This document shows, one piece after another, positions 21,576-34,000 of a stretch of 64,000 nt of DNA. Every line of letters starts with the position of its first letter. Position 1 is the stretch's first letter. Location: assembly GCA_001936135.1 (NCBI GenBank), contig CP012815.1, positions 186,001-250,000 on the forward strand, written 5' to 3'. The notes beneath the pieces were generated by a model. It did not search any database, had not been told where the DNA came from, and saw only the letters and a list, made by a program, of their open reading frames with translations. Source of the DNA: Saccharomycopsis fibuligera x Saccharomycopsis cf. fibuligera (Eukaryota > Ascomycota > Saccharomycetes > Ascoideales > Saccharomycopsidaceae). A program made the translations under genes and the position numbers.

Positions 21576-24500
21576 ATGTCTTATTGGTGTGATCATTCGA
21601 TCCTTAGTCTAGCACCGAGCGCAGAACGTAAACAGACACACGATAATAATGATGATGATAATGATGCTAATGATGTCGGTTATGATAAAAACAGAAAAAC
21701 TGCATTAAAATTCAACTTAGCTATGGATGCAGAACATAGCAAGAAACGATTTCGTGAAGAAGAAGATAACGAAGCCGATTTCTCTGCTTCTGAGCTCAAT
21801 GAATCGCCTTTAATCGACTCCGCTAGATTTCCTCATCAATCATCATCAGCCGCAGTTGATTCTGCTATTGCTGCTGCTGCTGCTAAGGATACCGTCAGCA
21901 ATATCACAGTCAATCCTGTTGTTCATAGTATTGGACATAAACATGGGAGGCCTACTAGCTTTCCGCCATTGGTGGCTGATTCTTTCGACATTGGTGGCGC
22001 TGGCGGTGCTGCTTCTGGTATGAAAAGAGGAAACAATTCTGTTCCGATATCAGCTAACATAATTAATAAGAATAATAAGATCAACATTAAAGATAAAGAT
22101 ACTAAACAATCTCAACAACTATCTCAACAACAAGCGCCAATTGCTCAACTTCCTCTTCCTCCCAAAGATATCAATTTTTTCCCACCTGTGAATCCCAATC
22201 CTACCGGACCTTTTGTGTTCTCTGCAACCCAGACGCCGCCTTCAAAAAGGGATTTAGAAGTCCTGCTGCCGCCAATGGGTGAAAGAAAAGATGGTTATTT
22301 GCACGAAATAACACAACAACAGCTGCCTCATAATAACACTAACAATAGTGTCAATATTGACAGAGAACCCCGATATCAACAAAAACATAAACGTCCAATG
22401 GGCGATTATCCCACAGAGCAGCGTCAATATCAATATCATCAACATCAAGAATCACATCCACATCCATATCACCAAAATCCACAACATCTTCATAATAGTC
22501 GTCATGAAGTATATAATCGCGAACCTGGAGTTATTATTAATGATCTAGATGCTGATATAAATGATTCGCGTTATAGAAATGATCCAAGGTATGAAGAATT
22601 GCGTTCTGAAATGCCAGCACCAATAACTCAGGCAAATGAGTATCAGTATGATTATCCCCATGGTGGTGGTAGTGACAGCGGTTTGAATTGCCAACACAAT
22701 AATAGCAACATAAACAACGTTAGCAACAGCAACAGCAATAGTAACAATTACAATTCACGTCGACCAAATATAGATACTCCTGGAAGGTACGTTGATGAAG
22801 TGCCACCGCTACATCCACCACCACCATTTCCAGAAGCCGATAAAAATACGGTACCTTTGCTCAAGCCTAGAAAGCTTGTTCTACAAAAATTTACAATTTA
22901 TGAAACTGATGAACGAATGTATGTCATTGGCAGCAACAATAGAGAAACTATGTTTAGGATCTTGGAAATTGACTTAAGTAGCGCCATTGATAAGTTGAGT
23001 TTGATTGAAGATAATGTGTATTTTAATCGAAAAGAAGTTATTCAGATTTTAAGTACCCTTGAAGAAACTAAAGGTTTGCTGAAGAAAATTTCATGTTATG
23101 GACTTTTGGGGTTCATCAAGTTTACTCAATATTATTACATGCATACCATTACTGAACGGTCCATTGTTGGGATCCTTGGAGGCCATTACATTTACAAGAT
23201 TGATGCTACCAAGTTGGTTCCCATAGTCAATCAAAAAAATGAGTCTTTGTTAAAGAAAAGCACATCAAAGGAAGAAGCAGCCAATGAACAACGATTCCAT
23301 TCAATTTTTGAGGGATTTAGCTTGGATCAAAATTTTTATTTCAGTTACACTTATGACATATCAAACACACTACAAAAAAACTTTTTGAATGAGAAATTCA
23401 AAGCTTTCAAAGCAAAGATTGAACGCAAGGAGAAAGAAACTCAAGAAAAAGAGCAAATTCGTAAAAATGATGCTTTTTACAACAAGACCAAACAAAAAAG
23501 CCATGCTTCCAAGTTTAATAAGGATAGTAGCAATTCTTTCACTCCACGTAAACGGAAACTTGATGCAGATGGACCATTGAATACTCATAGTAATAATAAT
23601 AACAACAACACTTATCGTCATAACCTCCGTCACCAGCAGCCGGATGACCTATTACAGACTGATATCGACTTAGGAAAAATACGCAGCACCAGCAGCAGTC
23701 GTATTCCGTCAAGACCAGCTGCCGCTTGGAATTCTCAATCGCCATACGGAACTAAGCAAAAGCCAGAAAAGCGCCCACAACAGCAGCACCAACCGCAGCA
23801 CCAAAGACAACAAAAGCAATTTAGGGAAAAAGAATACCTTAACGAAGTGGATAACGAGGAAGAAGTGGGTGCTTTATTAAGCACTGACGAGGAAGACGAA
23901 AATTATCTTGATTCATATAATGAGATGTTTGTATGGAATATTGCTCTCCTTAAGCCCGCAGTCAAAATTTTTGACCGCACATTTGATTGGTTCCAGCCAA
24001 TAATCCATGGGTTTTTCAATCAAGCTAATATTTCCATCTATAATAAAAAAATTTACGTGACTTTGATAGCTAGACGATCACACCATTTTGCTGGTGCACG
24101 ATTCTTGAAAAGAGGAGTCAATGATAAGGGCAACGTTGCTAATGAAATCGAAACAGAGCAAATTGTTAGTGATGGATTAACTACATCGTTTCATGATAAT
24201 GCTAACGGATACTTCATGAATCCAAGGTATACCAGTTTTGTTCAACACCGTGGCAGTATTCCATTATTCTGGACCCAAGATTTTGCCAACATTAACAAGA
24301 TTGCTAAACCTCCAATCAGTATTAAACTAACAGATCCATTCTATTCAACCTCAGCAATGCACTTTGACAAATTGTTCAAACGATATGGATCTAAAATCTT
24401 TATTTTGAATTTGATTAAGCAAAAAGAAAAGGTTCCAAGAGAATCAAAGCTAGGTAAAGAATTCAGAGACTGTATTGAATTCCTAAATCATTTCTTGCCA

Positions 24501-26643
24501 CCAGAAAACAAGTTGGATTATGTCGCGTGGGACATGTCTAGAGCTTCGAAAACTGGCAAACATGGACAAAACGTTTTGGAGTTTTTGGAAACATATGCTG
24601 ACCGCATTATTAATAGAGTTGGCATTTTTCATAATTCTCAAATCCAGGATAAGAGTAATTTGCAACTTGGCATTTGCCGAACAAATTGTATTGACTGTTT
24701 AGATAGAACCAATGCAGCACAATTTGTCATTGGGAAAAAGGCACTCGGTCACCAATTAAAATTATTGGGCGTATATGATAACGTTTATTTAGAGTATGAT
24801 TCAGATGCGGTAAATTTACTTACTAGTTTGTTTCATAGTCATGGGAACATTATCGCTTTGCAATATGGTGGATCCAACTTAGTCAACACAATGGAAACTT
24901 ACAGAAAAATTAATCAATGGAATAATAAGAAAAACGATTTAATCGAAAATTTTAAGAGATTTTATTCCAACAGTTTTATTGATCCAGTGAGACAAGACTC
25001 AATCAATTTGTTTTTAGGTAATTATGATTTTGAAAAATTGGGAAAAAAATTCTTCCTTTGGGAATTACCAAATGATTATTATTTGCATAATAATATTGGA
25101 TTTAAAGTATATTCGCAGAATACTCGCAGTTTCAATTATTGGTGGAATACTAAAGTGTTTGAGTATTGGAGAAATTTACAATTCCCGCCAAAAGGTTATT
25201 TATTGAATGGAGAAGTGGACTATGATGATGATCCTGAATTGTCAACTATTGATGAATTGCTAGAATCACTTTTTGAAGAATTGTGCATTGATAAAGAGTT
25301 GCGTATCACGTACAAGCGAAAATTTAGACTTGAAAAAAATGGAAAGTTTAATAGGATAATTTTAAGCAGCAACAGCAGTAACGCCGAGGTTACGACTGAG
25401 TCTGACCTAATTCAACGAATCCAGACTGCTGAAAAGTATCTAAAGGCGATTGAACGTAAAGCTAAACGACACATTAAAACCAAACTAGAACCATATTCAA
25501 ACAAACAAATGGACAGTTATTGGAATGAATATTATGCTCCACGCCGGCTAACTAATTTCAAATTATTATTTGACATGAATATGAAAAGTTCAGTGTTAAT
25601 TGATGAAAAGGAATTCCAAGGGACTGTATCAGCAGTGGCTGTTTCTACTGACAGTGCTACAAGTGGCACTGCTGCTAGCAATAACAATAGTAAGAGTGAT
25701 GAATATTATAATGATTTTGACGGGTTAGCAACAGTAACTGATCGAAGTTCCAAAGTTGATAAAGAAGACCCTCACCACTTGCAACATATTGAATTAAGCC
25801 CATTTGAATCACGGAAACCCGGTATCACCAATCTGAAACTCAAAGAAATGTACGAACATAATAAAGAAGATGCACAAGCAGCAAAAGAACAAAAATTTAA
25901 ACAGCAAAAAGACACATTTTGGGAACAATTTTGGGCTTCGGAAATAAATCGCAAGGTAAGTGATGGTGATGCAGAATTAGAGCAACAAGAAAAAATTGAA
26001 GCAGAAAAAGAAGATTTGAACTTATCATACTTACAACTTGAACATTTGCAAAAAGCAAATGCAAAACTCGCTAAAACTTTATCAACCAGAGTTGACAGCA
26101 TTTTATCAAAGGCTAATTATCAACAGCCAAAACTGTCATCGGAAGATCAAAGATCATATATTTCCAATGATTATATATATCGCCATGGATTCCATAAAGG
26201 ATATTATTCAGATACAAAATCAGTGGATTTGGACGATATATATGGGCGCCATCATCACAATAACCATCACCATCATAAAGACCACAGAGCACAGCCACAT
26301 AAAGTGTTAACTGATAAATCCATCAGCACTTCAAACATCTGGAGCTTGTTGCCCAACGGTATGGGATTTCGTCGATTCGTTAGTAAACATCCTTATCCTC
26401 ATCCTCATCCTCATCCCCATCCCCATCCATTGGACTCTTCCGTTTCGGTTTCGGTTTCGGTTTCGGAAACTGGGAAGTATAGCTCATCTTCAGAAACAGT
26501 TAGTTTGAGTGATGGTAGTGAGCCAGTAAAGACAAGAACGCGTCGCAGTTATAGTGATAGTCATTATCATAGACCAGCTTCTATCAATATCAGCGAGACG
26601 CATCAGCAGTATCAACGTCAACAGCAACAACCGCAGCAGCAGC

Positions 26644-26681
<38 letters not shown>

Positions 26682-27500
26682 AATGCTATGGCTGCTCTGT
26701 TATCATACCCTTATGCTCATTATACTCATCAAGCACGTGAATACAATAGTTTTGATGATTATTTATTTGATCCGATAATTTCAATCAAAAACCTCAACTT
26801 GTATAACGATAATGTTAGATTTGATGGTAACGGCAACAGAAGTACTAGTGATAGCAATAACCAAAGCAACAACAGTAGCAGTCATCATCATTATCTTTAT
26901 CATCAGCGTGTTGCTGGTGGCGCGGGCGCTGTTGGTGAAAACTTTTCTGGTGGTGGCAGCTTTGACGATAATGAACAAGCATATTCTATCAATATGAAAG
27001 ATGGCAGTAGTATCGCTGGTGGAGAACTGACAACTATGATGTATACTAATGACGATTATGATGATGAAATTGAAACTTATAACGATGATACCATTTCAGT
27101 GATAAGTGATTTTTACAGCAATGATATTTTACACAAAAATCCAGCTCATCATTATCATCATAATAAAGACAATCATGATAATCATCAAGCAGCAGCAACA
27201 ACCATTTCAGATTACTCTACTCAAGGAATAATCATGAATCCAGTACAATACAAGAAAAAACTAAAAGAATATCAGTATCTATTAGATATAGACAGAAGAT
27301 GCGGGATCTCGAAGAAGGATTTACAATTGTATAATTTTGCTATGAATCAAGCATATCAAGGCATTGAATTTATCAGTGATGATATCAGTGATACGGTTGG
27401 CGCTTCGCTGTACGATAATGAGGGCAATGTTGATGACAAAGAGAAGCATCAGTATGAGGGATACATGAGCATGTATGTTGATGGTGATGAGTATGTTTGA
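21576..27500 (+). CDS. FIG4: SAC-domain polyphosphoinositide phosphatase Fig4, giant form
   Basis: The frame encodes 1974 aa from the ATG at 21576, or 1925 aa from 21723 ([10 protein letters not shown]); the start is undecided. Fig4 is a PI(3,5)P2 5-phosphatase of the vacuole in complex with Vac14 and the kinase Fab1. The SAC domain begins near residue 435 ([20 protein letters not shown]), continues through [16 protein letters not shown] and [11 protein letters not shown], is interrupted by about 160 low-complexity residues, and resumes at [14 protein letters not shown]. The catalytic CX5R(T/S) loop, [12 protein letters not shown], is intact near residue 1037. N-terminal (about 420 aa) and C-terminal (about 650 aa) extensions are His/Asn/Gln-rich, though the last 90 residues ([16 protein letters not shown]) look structured. 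S. cerevisiae Fig4 is 879 aa. No frameshift is needed, so it is one long reading frame. Confidence 0.88.
26389..26426 (+). repeat. CATCCT/CATCCC hexamer repeat (His-Pro) in FIG4
   Basis: Tandem hexamers encode alternating His-Pro residues in the FIG4 C-terminal tail. They are directly followed by a TTTCGG hexamer repeat encoding Ser-Val (26442-26465). Confidence 0.85.
26634..26681 (+). repeat. CAG/CAA tract encoding poly-Gln in FIG4
   Basis: Sixteen consecutive Gln codons (three CAG, then CAA) in the C-terminal low-complexity tail. Confidence 0.9.
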
Positions 27501-27616
27501 ATGAACAACAGCATTTTCATGTTTTGTTCTAAGTTTTGTTTTTTATTAGATTAGCTTAACAACTATAACTACAGTAATTATTATCTCAAAGCTAGACTAT
27601 ACTATGGTAGACCAAA

Positions 27617-28906
27617 TCAAACCATCAATTTTCTAATGTTTTCCACCGTAAAAGAATCCGAATCTTCGGACTTGTAACATCCAGTAAGTTTTCTTCCAGA
27701 AATTGGACATCTTCCATCATTTTTTACATCTTGCAAATAATTGATTATACAAGGATAGCAAAACACATAACCTGTTTCTATAATTGCATGGTTATGTATT
27801 TCATTTTTGCATATTGCACAAGTATCGTATTCATTGCGATTGTACTTGTTGTTATTATTGTTGCTGTTACTGTTGTTGGCTTTATTTTTTTCTGCTATAG
27901 TAGCATTACTAGTGTTAGCATTATAATTTTGGAATGATCGTCTTGGAGCAGGTAACTGTTTGACCGTTTGTACTGCTTCTTTAATAAAGTTATCATTGGA
28001 CTCAAATAAACTCTTGATTAAATCATTTTGCTGCCACCATTCTAAAAATTTCAAAGAAAACATGAGCATTGGGAACACATTTTCAAACACAGAAACTGCT
28101 GAGAGTTGTAATGGTCGGTACAAACGATTTAATACCTTGTATTTTATCGATTCGCCAAGACTGAGAGGTCTAATTTTTGGGGCAATATCTTGGTTTCCAT
28201 CGCTATTAACATTAGAATTCGATATTGGTGCTTGTAGTGTTGGTTCACCTGATACTCTTGAATACTTCACATTCAAAATATAGGTGGCCAATGATGGAGA
28301 TAGACTCTTGCCCGAGATATACAACACATGTAACAAAATATTAGCAAAAAGTACGCCGCCATTAATTATTGGATAAATCTTTAGAAATAATAGTTTCCAT
28401 ACATTTTTCTTGCCTCTGAAAGAATAGCTGTGTCTATTCACTAGATAATCTGAATGGATTCGTTCATACAATACATCTAGTTTTTCCTTCAAGTATGGGC
28501 CTCCGAGCAAAAAAATTAAAGTTCCCCAAATTTGCGTCTTGCTAAGCTTGTTTCTCTTGTTGATTAATGCTGATTGTTGAAGAAACTGGGTATCAGCACT
28601 AGCACTATTTTTAAATTGAAGTCCCCGCTTTGATGTTTGTTTAATTGCATAGAACCGTTCAGTAAATGTTGAATTGAGTTTGCTAAGAAACAAATATTCC
28701 ACCGCAAGCCGGAGTAATAGATTAATTTCATCAAATTTGGAATAAATTTTAAGCAAATAACGTGGATATTGTCGCGTATAGTGGACCAAAATGAATTTAA
28801 GCGATGGGGAAATCAAACTGTCTAACTCTCTAGAAGAGATGATCTCGAATAAAGTGGGGGCATCAGCGTCCAATGCTCTGGAATCGAGCGATGAATAAAA
28901 ACTCAT
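27617..28906 (-). CDS. PEX12: Peroxin 12, peroxisomal RING E3 subunit
   Basis: A 429-aa protein (S. cerevisiae Pex12 399 aa) that forms the Pex2-Pex10-Pex12 retrotranslocation/ubiquitination channel in the peroxisomal membrane, needed to recycle the import receptor Pex5. The N-terminal Pex2/Pex12 domain shows ALDADAPTLFEIISSRELDSLISPSLKFIL and hydrophobic segments. The C-terminal zinc-binding domain (about residues 368-418: CAICKNEIHN, FCYPCIINYL, GRCPISGRKL) lacks several ligands of a classical RING, as is usual for Pex12. An Asn-rich linker precedes it. It is convergent with FIG4, with a 116-bp gap. Confidence 0.9.
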   Translation of the reverse strand: MSFYSSLDSRALDADAPTLFEIISSRELDSLISPSLKFILVHYTRQYPRYLLKIYSKFDEINLLLRLAVEYLFLSKLNSTFTERFYAIKQTSKRGLQFKNSASADTQFLQQSALINKRNKLSKTQIWGTLIFLLGGPYLKEKLDVLYERIHSDYLVNRHSYSFRGKKNVWKLLFLKIYPIINGGVLFANILLHVLYISGKSLSPSLATYILNVKYSRVSGEPTLQAPISNSNVNSDGNQDIAPKIRPLSLGESIKYKVLNRLYRPLQLSAVSVFENVFPMLMFSLKFLEWWQQNDLIKSLFESNDNFIKEAVQTVKQLPAPRRSFQNYNANTSNATIAEKNKANNSNSNNNNNKYNRNEYDTCAICKNEIHNHAIIETGYVFCYPCIINYLQDVKNDGRCPISGRKLTGCYKSEDSDSFTVENIRKLMV

Positions 28907-29285
28907 GTTGGTGTGTGCTGCTATTGCTACTAGTTGAGTATATTGTAATTTCGTTTTAAAATATCAAAGGTTTAAGATACACTGGTCCATCAATTGATTG
29001 TCAGAATTTGAAGAAATACGGAAATACGGGGTAATAGGCTACTGTCACTATCATCCGACATATTACTTACTATTTGAAACTGATTTTCTCAATCCACTTG
29101 TTATTCCTATGTGAGCGGAAATGACTGTATACCAGTATGTTGGTATAATAGTCATGATGATATAGTGCTTCTACGTGCATAAATAAACACAAAAGCACAT
29201 AACATAGTTAGTAGTAATGAAGACAGGATAAGTACGATGAAAGGCAAGTAGCATAAGAGAGGCAATAATAAGGATAATACAAATG

Positions 29286-29316
<31 letters not shown>

Positions 29317-29531
29317 ATTATCGATAACAGTAATAACATTTGGGATTTAGCAGCCATAATATCGGACTCAGGACCATAAAGTTTACCTAATCAACAAACA
29401 ACTATCAAACTCTCAGACAATACGGCACCTGGGGTGCTGAACGGCGGGGCTTGGCTTTATTAAACGCCATTCCAAGTACTAATAGTAATATTTGTGTTAC
29501 TGGACTTTGATCATACACAGCTTGATTTAAT

Positions 29532-29777
29532 ATGTTGAGAAATAGCAAGAATTGCAACAATACATCAAAAGGTCCTAGACGGTCTCAGAGATTAAGTAGT
29601 AGCTCTGAAACCTCAGGCACCAAAAAAGAGGCACGTGGAAAGAACATTGTGCCTCATTTATTATACTTATATAATCAGTATGATTATGCGATTTATTTAA
29701 AATATGACCATGAACATCAGCTGTCTATAAATAAGCTCATCTTTTACGTTAAGATAGGTCAAATACTACGTGTTTGA
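29532..29777 (+). CDS. Hypothetical 81-aa protein
   Basis: An ATG-initiated frame near the PEX12 side of the desert. The N-terminal half is basic and Ser-rich (GPRRSQRLSSSSE, KKEARGKN); the C-terminal half is aromatic/hydrophobic (HLLYLYNQYDYAIYLKYDH). Codon composition is not unlike genes in the window, but no domain is recognised. It could be a chance frame or a relic. Confidence 0.25.
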   Translation: MLRNSKNCNNTSKGPRRSQRLSSSSETSGTKKEARGKNIVPHLLYLYNQYDYAIYLKYDHEHQLSINKLIFYVKIGQILRV

Positions 29778-30226
29778 GCTAAAAGAAACATAGCTATTAC
29801 ATGTATACGTTCGGAGGCGTCTTTTATGAATCAGTAAATTGGTTGCTGGCTTTGAAAAGATGTTTTGTTGGACCTTCTCTGCAACACTGATTCACTATAA
29901 AGACTTAAGATACGTTCTTTTGGTTTTGTTCGCCTCATCTATCATCATTTGCAGAACTTAGGCCTTCAATAATTTAACATCGGATTGCATTAGGCCATAT
30001 ATATATTTATAAATAATACCTTCTACTTTTTTTCGAAAAACTTGTTTATTTATCAAAAAAAAAAAAAAAAAAGCTTAAGCTTTTGCTGCTTTTACTTCTA
30101 CTAATTTTCATTCTGCAATATTCAACGACCAGACCTAGGGGTCGTACAACCGGCCGGTAATATGAAAACTCACAATTACACTCGACTTCAATTTATGATT
30201 TGAAGGAAGGCTAAATTAAACGGCGA

Positions 30227-30345
30227 ACCGACCAAACATACCAACATAACAAATATAACCAAACGTTGTGTAGATTATTGTAACCGACCATCAACTATGC
30301 ATAAACTGTTGTTTGACGCTCACCGACCGGTGGAATGTACCGACC
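30227..30345 (+). promoter_or_regulatory. Cluster of four ACCGACC words
   Basis: ACCGACC occurs at 30227-30233, 30283-30289, 30322-30328 and 30339-30345, with related ACGACC and ACCGGCCGG words just upstream (30124, 30149). All are on the same strand. The spacing is irregular, so this is a site cluster rather than a tandem repeat. The binding factor is unknown. Confidence 0.45.
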
Positions 30346-31000
30346 CGAGGATATCCTCTTTTTTTTTTTATAAAAAAAAAAAAGAAAAAAAAAAGAAAGA
30401 AAAAAACTACATGAATAGATACCTGCATGCATATAGGCATCTTTGAAGTGCGCAGTGCTGCTGCGTAAAATGCATTTTTTAAGACCGTGATTATTTTTTT
30501 TTTTTTAATCGAGAGTTCCGGCCAGGACCCTTTACTTTCGATAGAGAAAAAAGCGGTTGGCGTTGTCATGGCTGCAGTCGTAACATTACGAATATAGGAT
30601 ATAAAAAATTCGAGCAAATATATATCGAGCTTGCTGGCTAGATGGTTTGCTGACTATATATAATATAGCGAATGGAACATAACAGAAGCACATTCGATGA
30701 TAGGCATATCTTCGAACTGAATTTATAGATAAACAGGCAAATTTAATTTATTTAACCGGTCCAGAAGACAAATTATTTTCAACTCAGTAAATTTTCTAGT
30801 AAAAAAAGGCAATTATTTTAAAAAGCAGGAAAAATGTACACATGAACCAAATCGACGTGTATAACTGAAATTCCAAAAAGTTCTGCGTCCTATTTTCCAA
30901 TTCTTTTGTTGTCTCGCGGATCTTAATTTTCGTGCTAAAGTCAACTAACAGGTATGTCAATATGTTTTACCTTATTGAGAGGATAGTCACAAGAGTATGT

Positions 31001-31020
31001 ATAGTATAGTATAGTATAGT
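31001..31020. repeat. (ATAGT)4 microsatellite
   Basis: Four tandem ATAGT units, followed at 31023-31060 by two near-copies of ACTTGTAAG-GATCAAT. Confidence 0.85.
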
Positions 31021-34000
31021 ACACTTGTAAGGATCAATAGTACTTGTAAGTGATCAATTACAAAATCAATTGTATAATAAACTTGTAAATCTTTGAAACT
31101 TTGCAGATTCTTTGATATAGTTATGAGTAAAATAAAATAAGCTTGTACGCTTGGCAGAATATATTATTGCCTGATACTTGGAATAATGGAGGGAATAAAT
31201 GGGATGAATGCGGTTATACAAAACTGTAAATAGACAGTAATCCAGTAGTCTTTCAACGGTTTCCGCCTTTATAGCTGCTTTCAAGCTATAGTTCCGGCCT
31301 CCTGTAGTCGTAAAAGGCTAAAATATTCATTGATGTAGTAATTGGTAGTAGTGCCGTCGTTTATCAAGTATGTAATTGTCGTACAAATTTCTGTACACAA
31401 AGTCTTTTTTACGGAATTACATCTGCACAATATTAATATTACATTTTTGAACCGCCGCACCGATACTCTACACGGTTTTTTCAGTTGCTCCAATGCAGAA
31501 GAACATCTTTGATTTAATATTGATACAACGAATTAGAAATTAAAAAAAAAAAAAAAGAAAAAAACTTTTCTGGTGTCCAATTTTTCAAGAATTGAAAATA
31601 AACACCCGAAAATGTATGTATTTCAATTTTGTAATTTGTTTTCTAGCGCTACTACTACGTTGTTAACTATCAATGGTGCGCCTTTTGCACGCATACGGTA
31701 GAGACTTGAAATTTGTTCTCTTAATTCTGAAAATAGAAATAGAAATAAAAACAAAAATAAAAACAAAAGTTGAAATAAAAAAAAAAAAAAAAAAAAAAAA
31801 TATGGCAGACTTGCGCAATGAAAAATTTCCAAAAGATGGGTGGCTCGACCAATTTGCTAAAAAAAAATAAAAATAATAATAAAAAAAAAACCCAAGACTT
31901 CCCAATTAGGGTCCGGGGGTTTTCCTAATTGAGCCTTCCGAGATCGATTTTTGGCCAGCATTGCATATTGAGAATGAAGCGCAATATTCCCAATATCAAA
32001 TACAAACCAATAATATAGCCCTCGGTATTATTGTTTTGATTTTACCAATTGTTGTTTGTTAGTTTAACAATCATTGTTTGTTAAACGAACATTAAATTGA
32101 CATTGTTGTTTGTGTTATTTGCGCCAGTTGTACACTTGTGAATGCACCCACCATTAGCAAAAAACATCGCGTATTACATAAAAAAATCTCACTATCTGTG
32201 AAAATGTAATTCAACCGTTATGTTAGGTTGTTCATTTTTGATCTAGTAACGGAGAAATGGAGCCAACATGGCGTCATTTCAGTTTGAGTCTATTTGTGGT
32301 TATCATGGGTAGGCTACATACCATAAAAAAAGAAAATGTTCTCAATGGTTATTAGACTATCCGTAATGTTGGTTGGGCAAAGCTATAAAGTGCATGTTTC
32401 CAATGAGATTTTACATATGGCTGGGTTAAGATTATAATAGATAGAGTTATATCAAAGGGGTAAGAAGCAAACGAAAGGGATTTGGCTAACTATGCTCTCA
32501 GACGAAAAAGAGCCGAGCTCCAACGTCCTGTCCATTTGTAAATCTGTCCAGGCCTCTGTTCCAGGGCAATAAATGGCCTAAGCCATAAGGAATTTATCTC
32601 ATTGAGTCAATGTAATATACATAATGCCGAAAAAATTAGCCAAGTGTATGTAGTCGCGGAGACATACTGGCAGTTGCCGTTACATGTCAGCGCTACATCA
32701 TCATCAATATTGAGTGGATAAAATATAGCTCCAAATTATTCTGAAATCAACAACATTTGCTAAAAAATAAAAAATAAAAATAGAAAGAAAAAGAAAAAGA
32801 AAAACGCTGCTCTGAAGTATTTTTTGGGGTTCGCAAAATCATAAAATCAACTCTGAAATGCCTACACAACTTACTGCATATAACTCAATATTTACCTTAG
32901 AGAAACCAGCTAAGCTCCGTACATTTAGGAATGGCGTTAAGTGACTAAAAACCCATTTCCATTGCGCAACCGTAACTATCATGTATCATATATGATACTT
33001 TCAAATCAATACAAACACGCAAGATAGTCTTATCACCCTTGTACTTTCTCGCTGTTGCTGGTTAACTTCGGAGGTTCCTGCCGGAGGTGGGTTTGGGCAA
33101 TACTTGGAGGCCAGAACAAGGTTTGCAACATGCGCCTATCGTAACTTGCGCCTATCTCAAGTGGCTATGGCTATTACAGTAGTTACAGATGCAAGTCTTT
33201 TAGAAGGCCTTACTTTTTATCGTACTCGTAATCTCATAAGAAAGGGTTATGGTGATTTGACTTATGGTGTGTATACATGCGAATTGACATGACACAGGTT
33301 GGCCCTGGAAACGTTACCACTTCCGTGAACTCCGCAATGGGGCTTGCAGAACTCCGGGGGAGCGCTTACTAAACTGCAGACAGTAACTACTAGTGAAAAC
33401 ACTAACAGGTCACTGGATAAACGCCAAAAATGACTGGGCAACAGCTGTCGTATAGGCCCGGCTATGGTGAAGCGTATTCATGGATTGAGTAGCTCATAGC
33501 TGCAGCTCATTGATCTTGCATTTGCATTTGGCCCCATGGGGTAAAATCCCGATCTAATTCATCAATATCAAATCAGATGATTTTTTTAATACGCAGATAT
33601 ATCATACTGTGTATTAGAGTTATCTATCTTCCGGTGGTAGAAGTTTGTATATTAAAGTTGAATTTTCAGGTCGGCCAAGTGATGGATGTCTCCATTTGGA
33701 ATATTGTGCAAAAGTATAATCGTCAGTAGTTTAACTTCACTTGACTTCGCCCAATGTCTCACTGTCATAGTGATCCGAGGTTACCGTAATAATCTTCCAT
33801 AGTTGAAAATAGTTTTATTTCTAAGGAACTCATTCTCCAAGACCTCAAATTTCAGTTTCAGGATGGATGATCAACGAATGCAAGACACTAGATTATGTAA
33901 TAATATAGCAGGCGTGTAATTATATTTATGATCTATCGTTATACCTTATTAAGCCTCAGACTACTTGGAAAGATTAGCTTGAGTAAAGGCTAACTCAAAA

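Noticed and set aside
31900-32330. Possible solo LTR (repeated TTGTTTGTTA words)
   Set aside because: No TG...CA-bounded repeat pair, primer-binding site or target duplication was found.
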